A stretch of DNA of 64,000 nt from an uncultured Candidatus Saccharibacteria bacterium (GTDB lineage Bacteria; Patescibacteriota; Saccharimonadia; Saccharimonadales; UBA4665). Shown here piece after piece: positions 17,788-27,483 of the stretch (position 1 is the stretch's first letter; every line of letters starts with the position of its first letter). Location of the stretch: contig CALBGR010000017.1 in NCBI GenBank assembly GCA_937892705.1, positions 62,001 through 126,000 of the forward strand, read 5' to 3'. The notes under the pieces are model-generated. The model had not been told where the DNA came from, ran no database searches, and saw nothing but the letters and a program-made list of their open reading frames with translations. A program made the translations under genes and the position numbers.

Positions 17788-19204
17788 TGCTTTGCCCGTA
17801 TAGCTGCAATTCTTCTAATATATAACGTTGCTCTTGCGTTAATCCTGGATTATTTGCAAGCTCCTCAAGACGCTGAAAGTATTTTGCCAATTTTGAAGAT
17901 GTGCCACCATGAAGAAGACTTTTTGTCACATGCTTTTCCCACGCCGTACGCTCATCAATACTCAAGCTTTCAGGGTAATTCCGAGCCTTATACAAAGGAA
18001 CAAGTGCTTTGAGCCGAGGATCCTGAAATCTATCTACAAAACTCAACATATCGTCTGGAACAGCAGCTCGAAATGCATGCTCCAACCTGCGGTCATGATC
18101 ATTAAGCAAACTATCATACAATTGACCATCAACCGTCGCTTCATCACTGAGGAAACTCGCTTGTTGAGCTTGTTCCAAAATCTCGACCGCTTTCAATAAT
18201 TTGTCCGCCCATCCTGACATTGCAGCAAGTGTCTGCGCATGCGCCCTTACCTTACTCCTATCGATACCAAGACGTTTTTCACTGGCTTCATCCAACACAC
18301 TCAAAGGAGCCACTGCTGGACAACAATTAAACTTCAGTGCCTTTACCGGTAACCTCGGCTCAGAACTATCCCTTTTCCAGCGCCACGCTTCTGCCAACTG
18401 CTCAGCGGTATAGTTTTTGTATTGAGCTGGATCATGCCGTAAATCATATACATATGCATACAGCTTAGTAGGGTGCAGTGCAACAAATTGCGCCACTGTC
18501 GTCTTTTCATATTCGCTTGCGTATCTACCACTGCTGTACACAAACAGTTCACCACTCATTACCAGCGCTTGTACTTTTTTCTTATCGCGCATCGCCAACA
18601 AATAGTCAAAAACTTTCGGCTGCTTACTGCGCAATAACTGCGCTAATGCTATAGTCGCCTGCACATCAGACAAAGCATCATGCGCATCAAAATGGTCCAG
18701 CCCATTCATAGCTGTAAGTAGTTCCAGACGATTCGTAGACGCACCTTTTGCATCAACTGGCCACTTTATACCTTCTGGTCGCAAAGCCCTTGTCATACGC
18801 ACCACATCCAGCAAGTCCCAGCGTGATCGTCCATCCTTCCATTGCCATTCATATGGGTCATAAAAGTTGCGGTACATCATATACCGCATAAACTCATCAT
18901 CAAACCGTACAGTGTTATAACCGACAAATATCGTATCCGGCAGTGCTATTTCAGCAAAAAAACGTTTTAAAAATTCTGCTTCCGTGACACCTGACTGCAA
19001 CGTTTGTTGCGGTGTAATACCTGTTACCATAATCGCGTCAGGATCCGGTACTACATCAGGCGTAAGTTTAATAAGGATATTAAAAGGATCGCCAATCGGC
19101 TGAAGCTCCATAGAAGTCCGCTGACCAGCAAACTGCATAATGCGCGCCGTACGCGGATTTACACCAGAAGTTTCAAGATCATAAAAAAAGAAAGTCTGCG
19201 CCAT
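17738..19204 (-). CDS. sbcB: Exodeoxyribonuclease I
   Basis: 488 aa from the ATG at 19204. N-terminal DEDD exonuclease domain: 'FFFYDLETSGVNPRTARIMQFA' (Exo I), 'YNTVRFDDEFMRY' (Exo II) and 'HDALSDVQATIALAQLL' (Exo III), followed by the ExoI-specific SH3-like and helical C-terminal domains ending 'EELQLYGQSIMP'. It degrades single-stranded DNA 3' to 5' and acts in recombination and mismatch repair. TGT-TACACT (19213-19218) lies 8 nt before the ATG (leaderless). Confidence 0.92.
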   Translation of the reverse strand: MAQTFFFYDLETSGVNPRTARIMQFAGQRTSMELQPIGDPFNILIKLTPDVVPDPDAIMVTGITPQQTLQSGVTEAEFLKRFFAEIALPDTIFVGYNTVRFDDEFMRYMMYRNFYDPYEWQWKDGRSRWDLLDVVRMTRALRPEGIKWPVDAKGASTNRLELLTAMNGLDHFDAHDALSDVQATIALAQLLRSKQPKVFDYLLAMRDKKKVQALVMSGELFVYSSGRYASEYEKTTVAQFVALHPTKLYAYVYDLRHDPAQYKNYTAEQLAEAWRWKRDSSEPRLPVKALKFNCCPAVAPLSVLDEASEKRLGIDRSKVRAHAQTLAAMSGWADKLLKAVEILEQAQQASFLSDEATVDGQLYDSLLNDHDRRLEHAFRAAVPDDMLSFVDRFQDPRLKALVPLYKARNYPESLSIDERTAWEKHVTKSLLHGGTSSKLAKYFQRLEELANNPGLTQEQRYILEELQLYGQSIMPAPDEYEFLAQSAK

Positions 19205-19253
19205 ATGAACGCAGTGTAACACATTCTTGGGTTACTTATTCCTTTTTATCCTC

Positions 19254-20084
19254 TTAGTCTTCACCCTTCCAATCTTCTACTGTTGACACTGTTCTTTGTA
19301 GCACATATTGAAGCACGTCATCGTCAATCAATACACCTCCTGCTTTTACGTATTCAAGCAGCTGAACCAAATGAAGCTCAAAATCTTTATCTTTTTGTAA
19401 AGTTACTGCATTCACCGCAATCATGAACGCCAAGTGTCGCATACTAGCATCATCACCTTGCGTCAACTGTTTCAATGTGTCTTCAGTTTGTTGTGCTAAA
19501 CGCCGCGTGAACCGGATAAGCCGCAATTCATTGCTATCAGCATCCTCCTCAAACTCTATTTCCGGTTCTTGTACTACGTCATATAGTGGTTTTCCTAGCA
19601 GCATATCATCAGTAACTGCCACTAGCTTTTCTTTCCATACATGCGGTAATTTAGTATCCGCAAGTATCATGAACTGTACCTCAGCTTTTACCACAGGGCT
19701 ACGCTCGTCGAAAAGCGCCATAGTAATGTATTCGGCAATATAATTAATAGACCGTGCGTACGCCTCCTGTGCTTCTAAATCAAAGGTGCGAGCATCTACA
19801 ACCTCTTCTCCTTGCAGCATTTCATCACTTAAGGTGTGCGCAACGTTTTCAAGTGTTGTTGTTTCGTCTCCCATGTGCAGACGAAAACTCAGATGAGCAG
19901 TATTACACCCCTCCTCGGCAAGTTTATTAAGTATGTGCAATTCAGTTTGCCGAACTTTTTTCTGTAGAAAGCGCTCCGTTTCTTGAATTGCAGCCTCTTC
20001 AGCAAATATATCATCAATTAAATCATCAACACTATCGATACGCCACCGTTCATTATCGAAATTAGCAGGACCCTCCTCAATCAT
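19254..20084 (-). CDS. Hypothetical acidic protein, 276 aa
   Basis: Rich in Glu and Asp, mostly helical, no membrane segment and no motif I recognise. The ATG is preceded by GAGGAGG. It stands alone between sbcB and obgE, 81 bp from the latter. Confidence 0.5.
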   Translation of the reverse strand: MIEEGPANFDNERWRIDSVDDLIDDIFAEEAAIQETERFLQKKVRQTELHILNKLAEEGCNTAHLSFRLHMGDETTTLENVAHTLSDEMLQGEEVVDARTFDLEAQEAYARSINYIAEYITMALFDERSPVVKAEVQFMILADTKLPHVWKEKLVAVTDDMLLGKPLYDVVQEPEIEFEEDADSNELRLIRFTRRLAQQTEDTLKQLTQGDDASMRHLAFMIAVNAVTLQKDKDFELHLVQLLEYVKAGGVLIDDDVLQYVLQRTVSTVEDWKGED

Positions 20085-20164
20085 ACGCCCTCCTCAGGTC
20101 CTATTATGTGACTTGTGTTGACAAAATTCAATAAATATAGTGCTTATGCTTTATATCTTAGTGG

Positions 20165-21451
20165 CTAGAAAATAAATTCGCCTTTATCAGCAATAACCAC
20201 ACGGTCACCAGGTTCTATACCTTGTCGCAATAATTCATGCAAAATACCTGTCTTTTTCATAATATCTTTCAGTCGCACCACTCCATACGGATTATCGAAA
20301 TCAGTCCTAACTGCAAAACGCTCAATTCGAGCACCAGTTACCACATAGGCACCTGCTTCTTTCACGACCCGCCATTCATCAGCGTCATCACGAAGTGTCA
20401 ACACAGGTACTGCTTCAATCTCTCCACTTTCTTCAGCCGCTTCAAGCTGCTTACGCCGCTCGGCCAAGAGAGCGTCTTTTACCGCATACAGCAATTCCCG
20501 CACACCCTTGTGTGCTTGAGCAGAAATAGCAAAAATCTGCGTATCTTTTGGCACTACTTTTTGAAGCCGCGATATAAGATCAGCTATTATTTCTTTATCG
20601 AGTCCTTCGGTTTTATTAAGCGCAATAATTTGAGGTTTCACAGACAGGTCAGTTTTATATGCCGCCAGTTCCGACTGAATTGTTTGATACGCCTTTACTA
20701 CATCATCCTGGTACGCATCAATAACATGCACAAGCACTAATGTCCGCTCGACATGCCGTAAAAATTCATCTCCAAGACCCTTGCCTTCTGCCGCACCTTC
20801 AATAAGTCCCGGTATATCAGCAAAAAGCACACTTGTTTCTCTGTCTATATCAACAACCCCTAAGTTTGGCGTCAGGGTCGTAAAAGGATAGTCTGCGATT
20901 TCGGGTCGCGCATTACTTATAACACTCAGTAGTGTCGATTTCCCGGCATTCGGTAGTCCAACAAGCCCGACATCAGCTATAAGTTTTAATTCTAGCGTTA
21001 TATGAATCCGCTCACCAGGTTCTCCCTTTTCAGCCACTCGTGGCGTCTGACGTACCGAACTCGTAAAGTGAGCATTGCCATAACCACCCTTACCACCTTT
21101 TGCGACTACCTCTTGCTGGCCATCGACTACCAAATCAGCAATAATCCTTCCGCTATCATCTGTCACAACAGTGCCAACAGGCACTCGCACCACAAGATCT
21201 TCGCCACTTTTACCGTGTTTTTTTCGCTTACCGCCTGGTTCACCATTTGCTGCAATCAACTCTTTCTTAAATCGAAATGCTGCCAAAGTATTTTCATTAC
21301 GGCTAGCTTGAAAAATAATGTCACCACCATCACCACCATCACCGCCATCTGGACCGCCTTTATCAACAAATTTTTCCCGACGAAAACTTACCAGACCATC
21401 ACCACCCTTGCCAGCTCGTACCAATACATCAACTCGATCAATAAAATGCAT
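20165..21451 (-). CDS. obgE: GTPase Obg
   Basis: 428 aa: N-terminal glycine-rich Obg fold ('GGPDGGDGGDGGDIIFQASRNENTL'), a G domain with G1 'GLPNAGKST', G3 'DIPGLIEGA', G4 'NKTE', and a C-terminal OCT domain ('DADEWRVVKEAGAYVVTGARIE'). Obg binds the large ribosomal subunit and is essential in most bacteria. TATACT (21462-21467) lies 10 nt before the ATG. Confidence 0.96.
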   Translation of the reverse strand: MHFIDRVDVLVRAGKGGDGLVSFRREKFVDKGGPDGGDGGDGGDIIFQASRNENTLAAFRFKKELIAANGEPGGKRKKHGKSGEDLVVRVPVGTVVTDDSGRIIADLVVDGQQEVVAKGGKGGYGNAHFTSSVRQTPRVAEKGEPGERIHITLELKLIADVGLVGLPNAGKSTLLSVISNARPEIADYPFTTLTPNLGVVDIDRETSVLFADIPGLIEGAAEGKGLGDEFLRHVERTLVLVHVIDAYQDDVVKAYQTIQSELAAYKTDLSVKPQIIALNKTEGLDKEIIADLISRLQKVVPKDTQIFAISAQAHKGVRELLYAVKDALLAERRKQLEAAEESGEIEAVPVLTLRDDADEWRVVKEAGAYVVTGARIERFAVRTDFDNPYGVVRLKDIMKKTGILHELLRQGIEPGDRVVIADKGEFIF

Positions 21452-21495
21452 ACCTACTTACAGTATAAGAGAAGTTGATCCGAAGAGAAACTCTT

Positions 21496-22557
21496 TTAGC
21501 GATAGATATAGTTATGGAACTTGCTTGCAGGCACCCAACCACTGTAACCTACCCGGTTAAAGCCAGCGAGACCATTCATATCTGAGTATTTGATTTCCCA
21601 ACTACCATCAGGTGCTTGCCGTACGTCCTCAACATACGCCACATGACCCCAGCCACCATTACGCTGTGCAATCGCGCCAACACGTGGGATCTGACTTACT
21701 ATCCAGCCACTCAAACGAGCACGATCATCCCAAGTACTTGCATTACCCCAGTTGGTTGGTACGCTGATGCGAGATGCCACATACCAAGTACACCAACCTG
21801 GATCATATCCGTTGTACCCATAGCGCGCAGCAAACGCACCGCCACTCGCTGAAGTCGGCAATGCCTTTTGGCCATTCGGAACCACGATACGTTGTCCTAC
21901 TTGAAAGCCACTTACTTCAGCATCATTAAATGCAATAAGCTGTTCCTTATTTGCACGGAACTTCTGCGCAATACTATCTGGCGTATCACCGATAAGCACC
22001 GTGTACACAATACCGGTAATTGGAGGAATAACCAATTCAGTACCTGGACGCACCTCGTCACCAGTTAGCTCATTAGACCAGCGAATGCTATCTGAAGTTA
22101 CATTAAACTTAGCAGCAATACTTGGCACCGTATCACCAGGTTGCACGACATATATTTGAATATCGCGACCAGTTTTTACATTGGTTGCAACCACCTGAGG
22201 TTTTGAAACTACCGCCGTATCAGCTGGTGTAATAGCAGACATAATCTTAGTACTATCCGACTGGTTTGTCACAGCAACTGCTTCTGCAAGCCCCGCTGTA
22301 CGCGCCACAGTCACTGCCACATCAACCGAAGAAATTTGATCAAGGGGACCAACTACATCAGCCTGTCCTAAACCAGAAGCTGTACTTACACGTTCAGATG
22401 ACGACTCACTATTTGCGGTTGTACCAATAAAAGCACCAACGATCAACAAAAGCGCAATATTACCCGTAACCAGTCCGTACCGAATAATACGACGCTTTGC
22501 GCGCTTAGTACCCATAAATTTACGAGTGAGTCTCTTAGTTAAACGTGCTGAGCGCAC
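21496..22557 (-). CDS. LysM-CHAP peptidoglycan hydrolase
   Basis: 353 aa from a GTG (an ATG 14 codons later is possible). A basic N-terminus and one membrane helix (about residues 28-46) are followed by a Ser/Thr/Val-rich linker, two LysM repeats ('IYVVQPGDTVPSIAAKFNV', 'VYTVLIGDTPDSIAQKFRA') and a C-terminal CHAP amidase domain with the catalytic Cys in 'DPGWCTWYVASR' and His in 'GGWGHVAYVED'. It probably remodels the cell's own wall, or in an epibiont could act on the host wall; that second role is inference. The 22558-22814 interval upstream shows no gene. Confidence 0.9.
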   Translation of the reverse strand: MRSARLTKRLTRKFMGTKRAKRRIIRYGLVTGNIALLLIVGAFIGTTANSESSSERVSTASGLGQADVVGPLDQISSVDVAVTVARTAGLAEAVAVTNQSDSTKIMSAITPADTAVVSKPQVVATNVKTGRDIQIYVVQPGDTVPSIAAKFNVTSDSIRWSNELTGDEVRPGTELVIPPITGIVYTVLIGDTPDSIAQKFRANKEQLIAFNDAEVSGFQVGQRIVVPNGQKALPTSASGGAFAARYGYNGYDPGWCTWYVASRISVPTNWGNASTWDDRARLSGWIVSQIPRVGAIAQRNGGWGHVAYVEDVRQAPDGSWEIKYSDMNGLAGFNRVGYSGWVPASKFHNYIYR

Positions 22558-22814
22558 GGTAGTACGATGCGAACGAATTACTTGTGAGGTTATATTACTA
22601 ATACAACACTCCTTGCACTAAATTATAAAATTTGTGCATAACCGCTGCTGGGTCTTAATAATATTTTAAGAAAATTCGACCTTTTCTTAATTATGGAATG
22701 TTACACTTCAGCAACGGTATAACTCTCTGGAAATCGAGAACCAATAAACAGCAACCCATCGAGTTACGTGCTCCAGTATACCAAATTCAAGACATACAGA
22801 TCAAGTTTTAACCA

Positions 22815-23873
22815 TTACTGGTTTCCGCAAAGTGTAGTGCAGTACCGCTTCGTAAGCGCCTCGTGCTCTTCAAGTGTTTTTGAAAAGTGAACTGTGCCGT
22901 CATCACCCGCCACAAAATACAGCCAATCTGTGGCCGCAGGATTAGCAACCGCCTTTAGAGAGCTTTCTGTGACATTACTTATTGGCGTTGGCGGCAATCC
23001 TTTATTGATATATGTATTATATGGCGATTCAAACGTTAAAGACTCACCTTGCCCTGCAAGCCGTGACCCGTATTTTGCGGTTGGATCAGATTGCAGCGGC
23101 ATACCAAGCTGCAGCCGCTTCAAAAACACCTGCGCCACTTGATTACGATCACTTTGCGTCGCTGCTTCCTGCTCTACGATAGATGCCAGAATAACACCTT
23201 GATAAACGCTTAATCCATGAGCAGCAAATGCTGACCGTATATCCGGACTTAGGTGTTTGTTCATAAGATCAAGCGATGCTGATATGATCTCTTCCGGTGT
23301 GGTGTTTGCAGTACGCTGGAATGACTCAGGATACAAATATCCCTCAAGACTTGCTTCAGCTGGCTTATCAACAAGTGCTGGGTGATCCTTATACATCGCC
23401 GGATCCAGTGCTCTATCCACTGCACTTTCCTTAAAACCACTTTGAATTAAAGACTGCCGAATCTGATCAAGGCGCTGACCAGGTAAAATTGTCACCAAAT
23501 CAGTTGCTACTTTTCCTCTACTTAATATGGCAACAATCTCCGGTGTACTTAAATTAGGCTGCAAACGATACGTACCAGCAATCAATGGGTTTTTTGGATC
23601 TTTGCTGCGGATATACAGCTGAAATACCAAACTACTTCTAATAAGCTTTCTCTTGTGCAATTCATCAGCAACTTCACTTACCGTAGCTCCTTCTTTCACT
23701 ACAACCGTTTGAGCATCTTCTTTATCGCTGACTGGCTTGAGATTCGCATAGTAGTACTGCCGCACTCCTACCATACCGATCACCAAACCAACAACTACTA
23801 CCAGCACAAATATTACGAACTGTCGTGGCCACCGCTTCTTCCGACTTCCTAATTCATACTTCTTTCTAAACAC
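22815..23873 (-). CDS. mltG: Endolytic transglycosylase MltG
   Basis: 352 aa from a GTG preceded by GGAGGTGA. One N-terminal membrane helix (about residues 19-41), a LysM-like part, and a YceG domain with 'LEGYLYPESFQ', the catalytic Glu in 'LASIVEQEAATQSDR' and 'YNTYINKGLPPTPISN'. MltG cleaves nascent glycan strands and sets their length. It overlaps the end of ruvX by 8 bp and is the last gene of an envelope/division operon. Confidence 0.94.
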   Translation of the reverse strand: MFRKKYELGSRKKRWPRQFVIFVLVVVVGLVIGMVGVRQYYYANLKPVSDKEDAQTVVVKEGATVSEVADELHKRKLIRSSLVFQLYIRSKDPKNPLIAGTYRLQPNLSTPEIVAILSRGKVATDLVTILPGQRLDQIRQSLIQSGFKESAVDRALDPAMYKDHPALVDKPAEASLEGYLYPESFQRTANTTPEEIISASLDLMNKHLSPDIRSAFAAHGLSVYQGVILASIVEQEAATQSDRNQVAQVFLKRLQLGMPLQSDPTAKYGSRLAGQGESLTFESPYNTYINKGLPPTPISNVTESSLKAVANPAATDWLYFVAGDDGTVHFSKTLEEHEALTKRYCTTLCGNQ

Positions 23874-24267
23874 CTGTCACCTCCGATGATTCTCGCAAAA
23901 AATCCTCCAAAATGTACGTCGCAGCAAGCATATCAATATCCTCTTTCCGATACGGCTTCTTGCGGGCTTTCAATTCAGCCTCAGCAGTTTTTGATGTCAC
24001 TGCTTCGTCAATAAAGTGTATCGGCAGCTGAAGCTGTTTTTCAAGCTCCTTGGCTACCTGTCGTACATAGTTTGTTTGCAGCGTATCACTACCGTCCAGC
24101 GACCTCGGCAAACCGACCACCAGTTTCGCCACATCATGTTGTCTTACTAACTCACGTACTTTTTCCACCAACGCTTCAGAGGTAATTGTTGTCAGCGGAC
24201 TCGCAATGCCCGCTATTGAATTCGCCAGTGCAACACCTGTGCGCTGCTCACCTATATCCAACGCCAT
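23866..24267 (-). CDS. ruvX: Putative pre-16S rRNA nuclease / Holliday junction resolvase RuvX (YqgF)
   Basis: 133 aa from the ATG at 24267, which gives the canonical opening 'MALDIGEQRTGVALAN'; a GTG at 24300 would add 11 residues. TATACT (24273-24278) sits 5 nt before the ATG. RNase H-like fold with the first Asp in 'ALDIGEQRTG', 'VVGLPRSLDG' and the final 'DEAVTSKTAEAELKA...KEDIDMLAATYILEDFL'. Usual family length is ~138 aa. The mltG neighbour is common in bacteria. Confidence 0.92.
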   Translation of the reverse strand: MALDIGEQRTGVALANSIAGIASPLTTITSEALVEKVRELVRQHDVAKLVVGLPRSLDGSDTLQTNYVRQVAKELEKQLQLPIHFIDEAVTSKTAEAELKARKKPYRKEDIDMLAATYILEDFLRESSEVTGV

Positions 24268-24311
24268 AATTGAGTATACTTGTTGCGCGCCTACTGTCAC
24301 TCTACACTCCC

Positions 24312-25976
24312 TTACTTCTCGTATGTGATCTTTACCTTATTTGCGCTCTTTGGCACTGATTTTACCCAAAACGGACTCATCTTTACATCTACATCTGTCA
24401 CGCCTGGATACTTTCTCAAAATCTCACGTACTTCACCTGATTTTTTGCCAGCAATCTGTTTCTTTATTTGATTATCGTCAAGCTTTGGTCCCACTAAAGA
24501 CGTTACATTCATCGCCATAAGTACTCGGGCTGAGTTATTTTGCTGGTTTTGCAGCTTAAAGGTTGCGCTATCTAAACCAGTATTTAGGACCCGCTGCTTA
24601 CTTCTATCAATGCCCTCCTCCACCTTTTTAGTAATAAAGTCATCAAGGTCGTTCTTCTTTGCCCCAATCATACTGTAAGTAGTCTTTTGAGTAGCACTCA
24701 CAGAATCAACCTGATCACCCGCCTTAGCACTCACTGTCACTTCTGGCGTACCGGTATTAAAGCTATCACGGATCACTAACAAGCCCCGATCCTCGAGTTT
24801 GCTAGCCAGCTCATCCTGAACAGAAGCATCTGTTTGTGTATTGAGCTTTTGCTTTACGCTCTCAATATCGCCGGCTGTCACAAATCGAACGATATTATCA
24901 GAACCGCCGCTTGCAGATCCAACCGCGCTCACATCCCTGCCAGCAGCAACAGAAAATCGACCATCACCCACGTTATAATTCGCTCCTGCTGCCTGCGCTA
25001 CAATATCACTATCTCCTTCAAGCCAACAAATACCGCCTTGTCGCCCCAAACGCACTGTTTCCTGGGTAATATATGTAAGATTGTTTCGAGACACTCCCGT
25101 ACCTGCAGGAATCACTATGGCAAGAGATGGTGAAGCGCAGATCTGAGAGTTCTCGGTGGAAAATGTAACCTTACCTCTTGCCTTATTGCCTCTGTTTTCC
25201 TGACCGCTTGCCTGTACGGTTTGCGTTGTTACTTTTTGCACCTGTTCCACTTTTGCCGGCACAATATCATCTTCGATATCTATTTCACTTGCAGATGTGT
25301 CAAATGTGACATCCAAACGTTTCGTCACATCTTCGCTGTCCGTTTTTATTGCTACCGTTGCCTTTGGCAGCACTACAAATCCAAACACCCCGCCAACAAT
25401 CAGCAACACAACACCGCATGCTACAAGCAAGGCTTTTTTACGAAACGCATTAAAGTTTGGAACTTTTAGATTTTTGTTTTTACCTTTTTTAGGCTTAGCA
25501 GGCTTTTTTGCAGCCTTTCCGCCAGCTGCTGCAGCAGGCACAGGCTCCTCATTATCAAGCTGAATAGTTTCTTCATTATCTGTCATACCTGCAAGCGTCC
25601 CAATCGGCGTCCCTGCATTTGCCTTGGTGTCAAAATCTGCCGCAGCAGGCGCATCTTCCTGTTCCGATTCATCACTCATTCCCTGCGGTTTTTGCGGAAT
25701 AACTGGCTTTGAATTCGGCGTCGGTGCCACGTATAACCCAACCGCTCCCGCTAAAGGCATAAGTCCCACTTCGGTAGTTATCAACACCACATGCTTTTTA
25801 TGCTTATCAGCAGCACGCTTTAGGAGCTTCATATTTATGATACTTTGCAGCACCGCAGCCCGTTTTGGCAGTACCAAGGCCACTACCTTGTGCTTCGATG
25901 ATGTAAGCCGCTCGATGATCGTTGTAATCTCATCATCAACATCTATATACAGTACATCTTTGGCTACTGCACTCAT
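24312..25976 (-). CDS. Large one-TM ectodomain protein, baseplate J-like module
   Basis: 554 aa. A cytoplasmic part (residues 1-~180) opens with an alpha/beta-looking segment 'DVLYIDVDDEITTIIERLTSSKHKVVALVLPKRAAVLQSI' and an acidic Ala/Pro linker with a basic patch before one membrane helix ('ALLVACGVVLLIVGGVFGFVVL'). The ectodomain includes 'GKVTFSTENS...IVIPAGTGVSRNNLTYITQETV', the pattern often annotated as baseplate J/gp47-like in CPR genomes. Its start overlaps the stop of the FtsA-like gene (ATGA). The conserved company of ftsA-like, ruvX and mltG suggests an envelope or division role; this is inference. Confidence 0.65.
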   Translation of the reverse strand: MSAVAKDVLYIDVDDEITTIIERLTSSKHKVVALVLPKRAAVLQSIINMKLLKRAADKHKKHVVLITTEVGLMPLAGAVGLYVAPTPNSKPVIPQKPQGMSDESEQEDAPAAADFDTKANAGTPIGTLAGMTDNEETIQLDNEEPVPAAAAGGKAAKKPAKPKKGKNKNLKVPNFNAFRKKALLVACGVVLLIVGGVFGFVVLPKATVAIKTDSEDVTKRLDVTFDTSASEIDIEDDIVPAKVEQVQKVTTQTVQASGQENRGNKARGKVTFSTENSQICASPSLAIVIPAGTGVSRNNLTYITQETVRLGRQGGICWLEGDSDIVAQAAGANYNVGDGRFSVAAGRDVSAVGSASGGSDNIVRFVTAGDIESVKQKLNTQTDASVQDELASKLEDRGLLVIRDSFNTGTPEVTVSAKAGDQVDSVSATQKTTYSMIGAKKNDLDDFITKKVEEGIDRSKQRVLNTGLDSATFKLQNQQNNSARVLMAMNVTSLVGPKLDDNQIKKQIAGKKSGEVREILRKYPGVTDVDVKMSPFWVKSVPKSANKVKITYEK

Positions 25977-27265
25977 ACTCGCAAAATCCTATCAATCTTA
26001 TCCTTTATACCTTCCGAACCACTGCCGCTATACTGCATAGTATCCAGCCCAACTCTGAGAAGACCCATAGCAGTAATAAAGGTATGGTCATTTACATAGC
26101 CGGTTTTGTCAACAATACCCACCACATCATCTGGATGAATATGCTGTACCACTGGCTTACGCGTAAACGGCAAATTTTTATACCAATCAGTCTTACTCAA
26201 ACTATCCATCAGCATGTCCAGGCTCGAACCGCCGCCGCACAGCAAAATACGGTTCGGCAGGTGGTCCAGCTTGTTAAATTCGCCAAGTGCCACCTCAACG
26301 CCGCTGCTCCATACCGCAACTGTTTTCCTAAGTGCCGCTTCTACTGGTTTTGCCTTGGTTTTTGGTAACCTACCGCTGTTCATATTGATCTTCAATTCTT
26401 CTGCAGTTTCAAAATCAACCCCTAGACTACGTTCGATCGCACGTGTATAAGCCCGTCCGCCAATACCGAATACCTTGGTGCCTTGCACGCCGCCTTCATT
26501 AATAACCGCAATGTCTGTTGTACCACCGCCGACATCCATCAAAATTGCACTCATACTTTCATTGGTATTATCGCCCAACACCGAACGAGCTACTGCAAAT
26601 GGTTCAGCGGCAATTGCCAGCAAATCAAGATCAAGTTGCTGTGCGGTCCGTTCGAGTGCACCAATATGTACAAGCGGTGCAAACGCCGTATACAGCTGCA
26701 CAATCATATCCCGCCCCTGAAAACCGATTGGATTCGTTACTTCATAGCCGTCAATTTCAATGCCGACCAGCGCACTATTCACCAAACGCACATCCACATC
26801 ACGACCACCAAGCTCCCAAGCTACCTGTTCGCGGGCCTTCTTTTCAGCACGCTCCTGTACTAGACGAATAATCTTCTCAAGTTCCGGCATATCCAGGGGA
26901 CGTTCCGCTACTTTACGCCGCACGCGCACACGAGTTGTAGTGCCTTTTACTAACTCACCAGCCAGGCCCAGCACTGCGGTACGCACACTCACTCCAGCCT
27001 GATCCTCAGCTTGTGCCAAGGCTTGGTCACAGTTTTGTGTTACTGCTGCTATGTCCGCAATAGCACCTGCCTGCATGTCACTCAAACCCTGGTGCACACG
27101 ACCCATACCGATAATTTCAAGCCCTTCATCAGTAATTCGGCTGATTAAGGCCTTCACAAATTCCGTACCAATATCTAAAGCCACCAGATACTCACCCTCT
27201 GGCTCCTCTGTACGTGCAGTCTTTGCTTTTACAGCTGCCTGCAAATCTTTTAGCTTACCAAGCAT
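25973..27265 (-). CDS. FtsA-like actin-fold cell division protein
   Basis: 430 aa. Actin/HSP70 fold with phosphate loops 'LVALDIGTEFVKALISR' and 'LMDVGGGTTDIAVINEGG', an inserted SHS2-type segment, 'GGRAYTRAIERSLGVDFETAEELK' and adenosine loop 'ILLCGGGSSLDMLMDSL'. This arrangement matches FtsA; PilM is the main alternative. It lacks an obvious C-terminal amphipathic membrane helix. TGG-TAAAAT (27275-27280) lies 9 nt before the ATG. It heads an operon with the ectodomain protein, ruvX and mltG. Confidence 0.8.
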   Translation of the reverse strand: MLGKLKDLQAAVKAKTARTEEPEGEYLVALDIGTEFVKALISRITDEGLEIIGMGRVHQGLSDMQAGAIADIAAVTQNCDQALAQAEDQAGVSVRTAVLGLAGELVKGTTTRVRVRRKVAERPLDMPELEKIIRLVQERAEKKAREQVAWELGGRDVDVRLVNSALVGIEIDGYEVTNPIGFQGRDMIVQLYTAFAPLVHIGALERTAQQLDLDLLAIAAEPFAVARSVLGDNTNESMSAILMDVGGGTTDIAVINEGGVQGTKVFGIGGRAYTRAIERSLGVDFETAEELKINMNSGRLPKTKAKPVEAALRKTVAVWSSGVEVALGEFNKLDHLPNRILLCGGGSSLDMLMDSLSKTDWYKNLPFTRKPVVQHIHPDDVVGIVDKTGYVNDHTFITAMGLLRVGLDTMQYSGSGSEGIKDKIDRILRV

Positions 27266-27274
27266 ATACGGTTT

Positions 27275-27280
27275 ATTTTA
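27275..27280 (-). promoter_or_regulatory. Extended -10 TGG-TAAAAT of the FtsA-like operon
   Basis: On the minus strand 9 nt before the ATG at 27265. Confidence 0.55.
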
Positions 27281-27323
27281 CCATGAATACCTCGGGAACA
27301 AACCACCAAACCCTAAGCATATA

Positions 27324-27352
27324 TTGACTATAATTAATTAATATGATATAAT
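27324..27352 (+). promoter_or_regulatory. Near-consensus promoter of a predicted small RNA
   Basis: TTGACT (27324-27329), a 17-bp spacer and TATAAT (27347-27352): the best sigma-70-type promoter I see in the window. Confidence 0.8.
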
Positions 27353-27358
27353 AGTAAC

Positions 27359-27412
27359 ATACCTGTTTTAGTCAAGTTCATGCCGTTGCCTGAAAAAGGC
27401 AACTTTTTGTTT
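27359..27412 (+). ncRNA. Predicted ~54-nt small RNA or terminated leader
   Basis: Transcription from the promoter at 27324-27352 would start near 27359 and meet a hairpin GTTGCC-TGAAAAA-GGCAAC (27385-27403) followed by TTTTTGTTTT. The resulting ~54-nt RNA has no credible reading frame. It lies in the 210-bp gap between the FtsA-like gene and a plus-strand hypothetical gene whose start is 60-90 nt further on, so it may be an independent small RNA or an attenuated leader of that gene. Confidence 0.55.
27385..27412 (+). terminator. Rho-independent terminator of the small RNA
   Basis: 6-bp GC-rich stem GTTGCC/GGCAAC, 7-nt loop, then TTTTTGTTTT. Confidence 0.8.
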
Positions 27413-27420
27413 TGGACACT

Positions 27421-27483
27421 TTGAAAAGTTGAAAAGTTAAAGACTATTTAATGAATAATGTTTTATTAATGAATAATGTTTTA
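27421..27483 (+). repeat. Two short tandem duplications upstream of a hypothetical gene
   Basis: TTGAAAAG occurs twice in tandem (27421-27436), and the 18-mer TTAATGAATAATGTTTTA occurs twice back to back with no mismatch (27448-27465 and 27466-27483). The second 18-mer contains the ATG at 27476. Confidence 0.85.
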
